Assembly (NCBI RefSeq): GCF_000372725.1 | Contig: NW_005197273.1 | Coordinates: forward strand, 422,434 to 486,433 | Source: Emiliania huxleyi CCMP1516 | Taxonomy: Eukaryota > Haptophyta > Isochrysidales > Noelaerhabdaceae | Reading direction: 5' to 3' | Length of the DNA stretch: 64,000 nt | Program-made: the position numbers and the translations under genes | Shown: positions 60,801-64,000 of the stretch, in pieces | Position numbering within the stretch: the stretch's first letter is position 1 | Layout: each line of letters begins with the position of its first letter | Notes under the pieces: model-generated | Seen by the model: only the letters and a program-made list of their open reading frames with translations | Databases searched by the model: none | What the model was told of the DNA's origin: nothing

Positions 60801-63800
60801 ATGTTCCCCATCTCCAAGACGTCCTTTCGCCACCAGGCCGAGTGCAGCGGGCTGCATCCAGACCGTTCGCTCTGCCCCTACTGTGGCGCGAGAAAGCGTG
60901 GGCACGTCTGCCGATGGGCGTGGCCGAGCAGTCGAAACAGCAGCAGAGCCGTAATCAGTGCGGCAGCGCCTGCAGCTGCCCAGGCACACAGCGGCGGCAG
61001 CGTCCGCATCAACCTGTCCGAGCTTACGCCTGCTGTGCCCGAGGCTGCCACATCTGGCCATTCTCCGGTCGAGTCGGACTGGCTCAGCGACGGGCCTCGC
61101 GTTGGGGAGAGGGTGCTGCGGCGCCTCAAGGGCCACGGCTACGTCCACGCCGTTGTGCGCCTATTTCTGCCGGCGGGCGCGGATGACGAGCCCGCGCTCT
61201 GGCGCATCCGGCATGCGGACGGGGACGAAGAGGATCTGGTGCGCACACCCAGCCTCATCGCCGTCAGCACCGCCTCGTCGCTGCACCGCCCCTCGGCACC
61301 GACTATGCCTCACCCTCCCCTCGCCTCCGCTCGCACAGGAGGAGTGCGAGCTGCTCGAGGCGATGCAGCGCTTCGCCACCAGCCGTGCGGGCAGGGCCAG
61401 GGCGGCGGCGGAGGCGGCGGGTGGACACGCGCGGGTGGCGGGACAGGCGGAGACGTCGAGCTCGGGAGGGCCAGTGCGGGCGGCAGCGGCGGCAGGGGTT
61501 GCGGAGGACGCGGAGGGAGAGACGGCAGAGGAGGAGGAGGAGGGACAGACGGCGGAGGAGCCGCTCCCGGCGACGCGCTGACGATGCTCGACAGGCGCAC
61601 CCCCACCCCCGCCGCCTCCGACGCACAGGGAGGCTGCACTCGCCGCGCCGCTCGTGACGGAGGCGGACGGGCTGCGGCTGCACCTCTCGAGCAGCAGCAG
61701 CACCGGCTACAGTGGCGTGCGCGCGGACAAGAGCCGCTACCAGGCGGCGCGCAGGGTGGGTGGAAGGCTGGTCTACTTGGGCTCCTTCGACATGGCGGTG
61801 GAGGCGGCGGTGGCGTACGCGCGGGCGGGCGGCGAGTACCAGCCTCCGGCTCCTCCGACGGTGGCGACAGAGGCGGAGGGGCTGCGGCTGCACCTCTCGA
61901 GCAACGCCACCGGGTACGAGGGAGTGGTCAAGCATACCTCTGGCCGCTTCCAGGCGAAGCGCTGCGTGGACGGCAAGGAGGTCTACTTGGGCTCCTTCGA
62001 CACGGCGGTGGAGGCGGCGGCGGCGTACGCGCGGGCGAAGGCGGGCAAGGCGGGAGGGCCAGAGCGGGCCGCGGAGGAGGCAGGGGCGGCGGAGGGCGCG
62101 GAGGCGGAGGGGATGGAGGTGGAGGGGATGGAGGTGGAGCAGGCGGAGGAAGCGGATGCGGAGGGCTCAGCAGGCGGGGAGAAGGGAGAGACGGCGGAGG
62201 AGGCGGCGGCGGGCTCAGCATGCTCTACCGCCTCGCCACCTCCTCCGCCGCCTCCGACGCACAGGGAGGCTGCACCCGCCGCGCCACTCGTGACGGAGGC
62301 GGAGGGGCTGCAGCTGCACCTCTCCGGCAGCAACAGCACCGGGTACAAGGGCGTGTACGAGCATGTCTCTGGCCGCTTCAAGGCGCAGCACAGGGCGGGC
62401 GAAACGAATCTCTACATCGGCATCTTCGACACGGCGGTGGAGGCGGCGGTGGCGTACGCGCGGGCGGCCGGCGAGTACCAGCCTCCAGCTCCTCCGACGG
62501 TGGCGACAGAGGCGGACGGGCTGCGGCTGCACCTCTCGAGCAGCGGCAGCACCGGCTACAAGGGCGTGCGCAAGCACAGCTCCTATGGCAGATTCGAGGC
62601 GCAGCGCAGTGCGGGCGGAAGGCAGGTCTACTTGGGCTCCTTCGACACGGCGGTGGAGGCGGCGGTGGCGTACGCGCGGGCGGTTGGGCAGGCGGAGGCG
62701 GCAGGCACGGCGGCGGCAGTGCCGGCGGAGGAGGGCGACGAAGCAGGCGGCGAGGAGGAGGGCGGCGAGGAGGAGGGCGGCGAGAACAAGGGCGGCGAGG
62801 AGGAGGGCGGCGAGGAGGAGGGCGGCGAGGAGGGCGGGTGGAGCGGTGGCGGCGAGGAGGAGGGCGGCGAGGAGGAGGGCGGCGAGGAGGAGGGCGGCGA
62901 GGAGGAGGGCGGCGAGGAGGGCGGGTGGAGCGGTGGCGGCGAGGAGGAGAGCCACTTCCAGGTGGGAGGCCGCGTCGCTGTAGAGTACTCTGACGGCGCC
63001 TTGTACCCGGGCGAGATCGTGGGCTTTGACGGCGCGTCGAGCCTGTACTCGGTGCAGTGCGACGACGGCGAGCTGCTGGAGGACGTCTCGCTGCACGAGA
63101 TGCTGCGAGAGGTGGGAGAGGGCGAGTGGGAGGAGCAGGAGCGAGCGAGCGGCGAGGGGATGGAGGCGGAGGAGGCGGAGGCGGCGGCGGGCTCAGCAGG
63201 GCCTCCGCCGCACAGGGAGGCTGCACCCGCCGTGCCGCTCGTGACGGAGGCGGAGGGGCTGCGTTTGCACCTCTCCAGCAGCAGCAGTACCGGTTACAAG
63301 GGCGTGCGCGCGGACAGGAGCCGCTATAAGGCGCAGCACAGCGTGGGCGGAAGGCTGGTCTACTTGGGCTCCTTCGACACGGCGGTGGAGGCGGCGGTGG
63401 CGTACGCGCGGGCGGCCGGCGAGTACCAGCCTCCAGCTCCTCCGACGGTGGCGACAGAGGCGGACGGGCTGCGGCTGCACCTCTCGAGCAGCGGCAGCAC
63501 CGGCTACAAGGGCGTGCGCAAGCACAGCTCCTATGGCAGATTCGAGGCGCAGCGCAGTGCGGGCGGAAGGCAGGTCTACTTGGGCTCCTTCGACACGGCG
63601 GTGGAGGCGGCGGTGGCGTACGCGCGGGCGGTTGGGCAGGCGGAGGCGGCAGGCACGGCGGCGGCAGTGCCGGCGGAGGAGGGCGACGAAGCAGGCGGCG
63701 AGGAGGAGGGCGGCGAGGAGGAGGGCGGCGAGAACAAGGGCGGCGAGGAGGAGGGCGGCGAGGAGGAGGGCGGCGAGGAGGGCGGGTGGAGCGGTGGCGG

Positions 63801-64000
63801 CGAGGAGGAGGGCGGCGAGGAGGAGGGCGGCGAGGAGGAGGGCGGCGAGGAGGAGGGCGGCGAGGAGGGCGGGTGGAGCGGTGGCGGCGAGGAGGAGAGC
63901 CACTTCCAGGTGGGAGGCCGCGTCGCTGTAGAGTACTCTGACGGCGCCTTGTACCCGGGCGAGGTCGTGGGCTTTGACGGCGCGTCGAGCCTGTACGGAC
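60801..64000 (+). CDS. AP2-repeat array protein with Tudor-like domains, partial (runs off window)
   Basis: From ATG 60801 (MFPISKTSFRHQAECSGLHP) a Cys-rich segment (CPYCGARKRGHVC) and a Tudor-like unit (VGERVLRRLKGHGYVHAVVR) are coded. A GT-AG intron within about 61232-61340 leads to EECELLEAMQRFATSRAGRA. In that frame lie at least six AP2-like units, each preceded by EADGLRLHLSSS and reading STGYKGVR..YKAQ...GGR.VYLGSFDTAVEAAVAYARA. Acidic Gly/Glu linkers and a second Tudor-like unit (FQVGGRVAVEYSDGALYPGE) alternate with them, and the frame is still open at 64000. One in-frame TGA (61579-61581) sits before the first AP2 unit in a stretch that elsewhere reads GSACSTASPPPPPP. A nuclear DNA- or chromatin-binding role is likely. 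Confidence 0.75.
62410..64000 (+). repeat. 948-bp tandem duplication inside the AP2 array
   Basis: GATTCGAGGCGCAGCGCAGT at 62591 recurs at 63539, and the sequence agrees almost base for base from about 62410-63052 and 63358-64000. The copy includes one AP2 unit pair, the GGCGAGGAGGAG acidic minisatellite and the Tudor-like unit. Confidence 0.92.
62745..62945 (+). repeat. 12-bp coding minisatellite (GGCGAGGAGGAG)n
   Basis: Codes (GGEEE/EEGG)n acidic linkers. A second copy in the 948-bp duplicate lies at about 63693-63893. Confidence 0.9.

Overview
This is a window of a GC-rich nuclear genome from a flagellated microalga, most likely a haptophyte of the Emiliania/Gephyrocapsa or Prymnesium/Chrysochromulina kind. 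The lineage is inferred from style: very high GC, many short introns with GC-AG boundaries, abundant microsatellites, AP2-repeat proteins, and sulfotransferase and GT32-type glycosyltransferase genes. Flagella are supported directly by an IFT46 gene and a katanin p60 gene. I see no prokaryotic operons, rRNA, convincing tRNA or CRISPR.

Layout. 1-2.4 kb: pieces of a coiled-coil/glycine-rich gene interrupted by an inverted, decayed copy of the 3' end of the alpha/beta-hydrolase gene at 5.4-6.6 kb. 2.9-4.4 kb: a frameshifted F-box/RCC1 gene whose intact paralogue lies at 59.0-60.4 kb. 7.5-8.5 kb: a sulfotransferase. 9.3-10.4 kb: a U-box protein. 10.5-12.4 kb: an AP2-domain gene enclosed by 235-bp inverted repeats, a candidate mobile unit. 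12.7-15.4 kb: a 901-residue secreted or membrane ankyrin protein, followed by a truncated gene carrying a related upstream region. 17.3-19.2 kb: a methyltransferase-like gene. 19.9-23.7 kb: gene fragments, repeats and a membrane protein. 23.8-25.2 kb: IFT46. 25.6-28.4 kb: a 12-exon katanin p60 gene. 29.4-33.4 kb: gene fragments and minisatellites. 33.6-35.5 kb: a SpoU/TrmH RNA methyltransferase. 35.9-38.8 kb: a membrane protein and an OTU protease. 39.7-41.1 kb: a second sulfotransferase, possibly fused to Cys-rich repeats. 41.6-43.8 kb: a WDR76/CMR1 homologue. 46.3-47.8 and 55.8-57.0 kb: two GT32-like glycosyltransferases. 48.8-49.6 kb: an F-box-like protein. 49.9-52.7 kb: an aldonolactone oxidase. 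53.3-53.9 kb: a MORN protein. 57.3-58.3 kb: a 5'-truncated purple acid phosphatase. 60.8-64.0 kb: an AP2-repeat array that runs off the window.

The most striking signal is in the introns. In katanin, 9 of 11 inferred introns start with GC. In katanin, the RNA methyltransferase, a GT32 gene and probably others, the first bases of the intron are a near copy of the first bases of the downstream exon. One TrmH intron is exactly three tandem 69-bp units that continue into both flanking exons, a direct picture of intron birth by tandem duplication. Several introns also carry a shared 10-11 bp GCCGAGA-type minisatellite, and two introns in unrelated genes share a sequence of about 150-180 bp that looks like an introner.

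Functionally the genes are not an operon. Two themes recur: surface glycan building (two sulfotransferases, two GT32 enzymes, a secreted ankyrin/discoidin-like protein) and microtubule/flagellar functions (katanin, IFT46, MORN).
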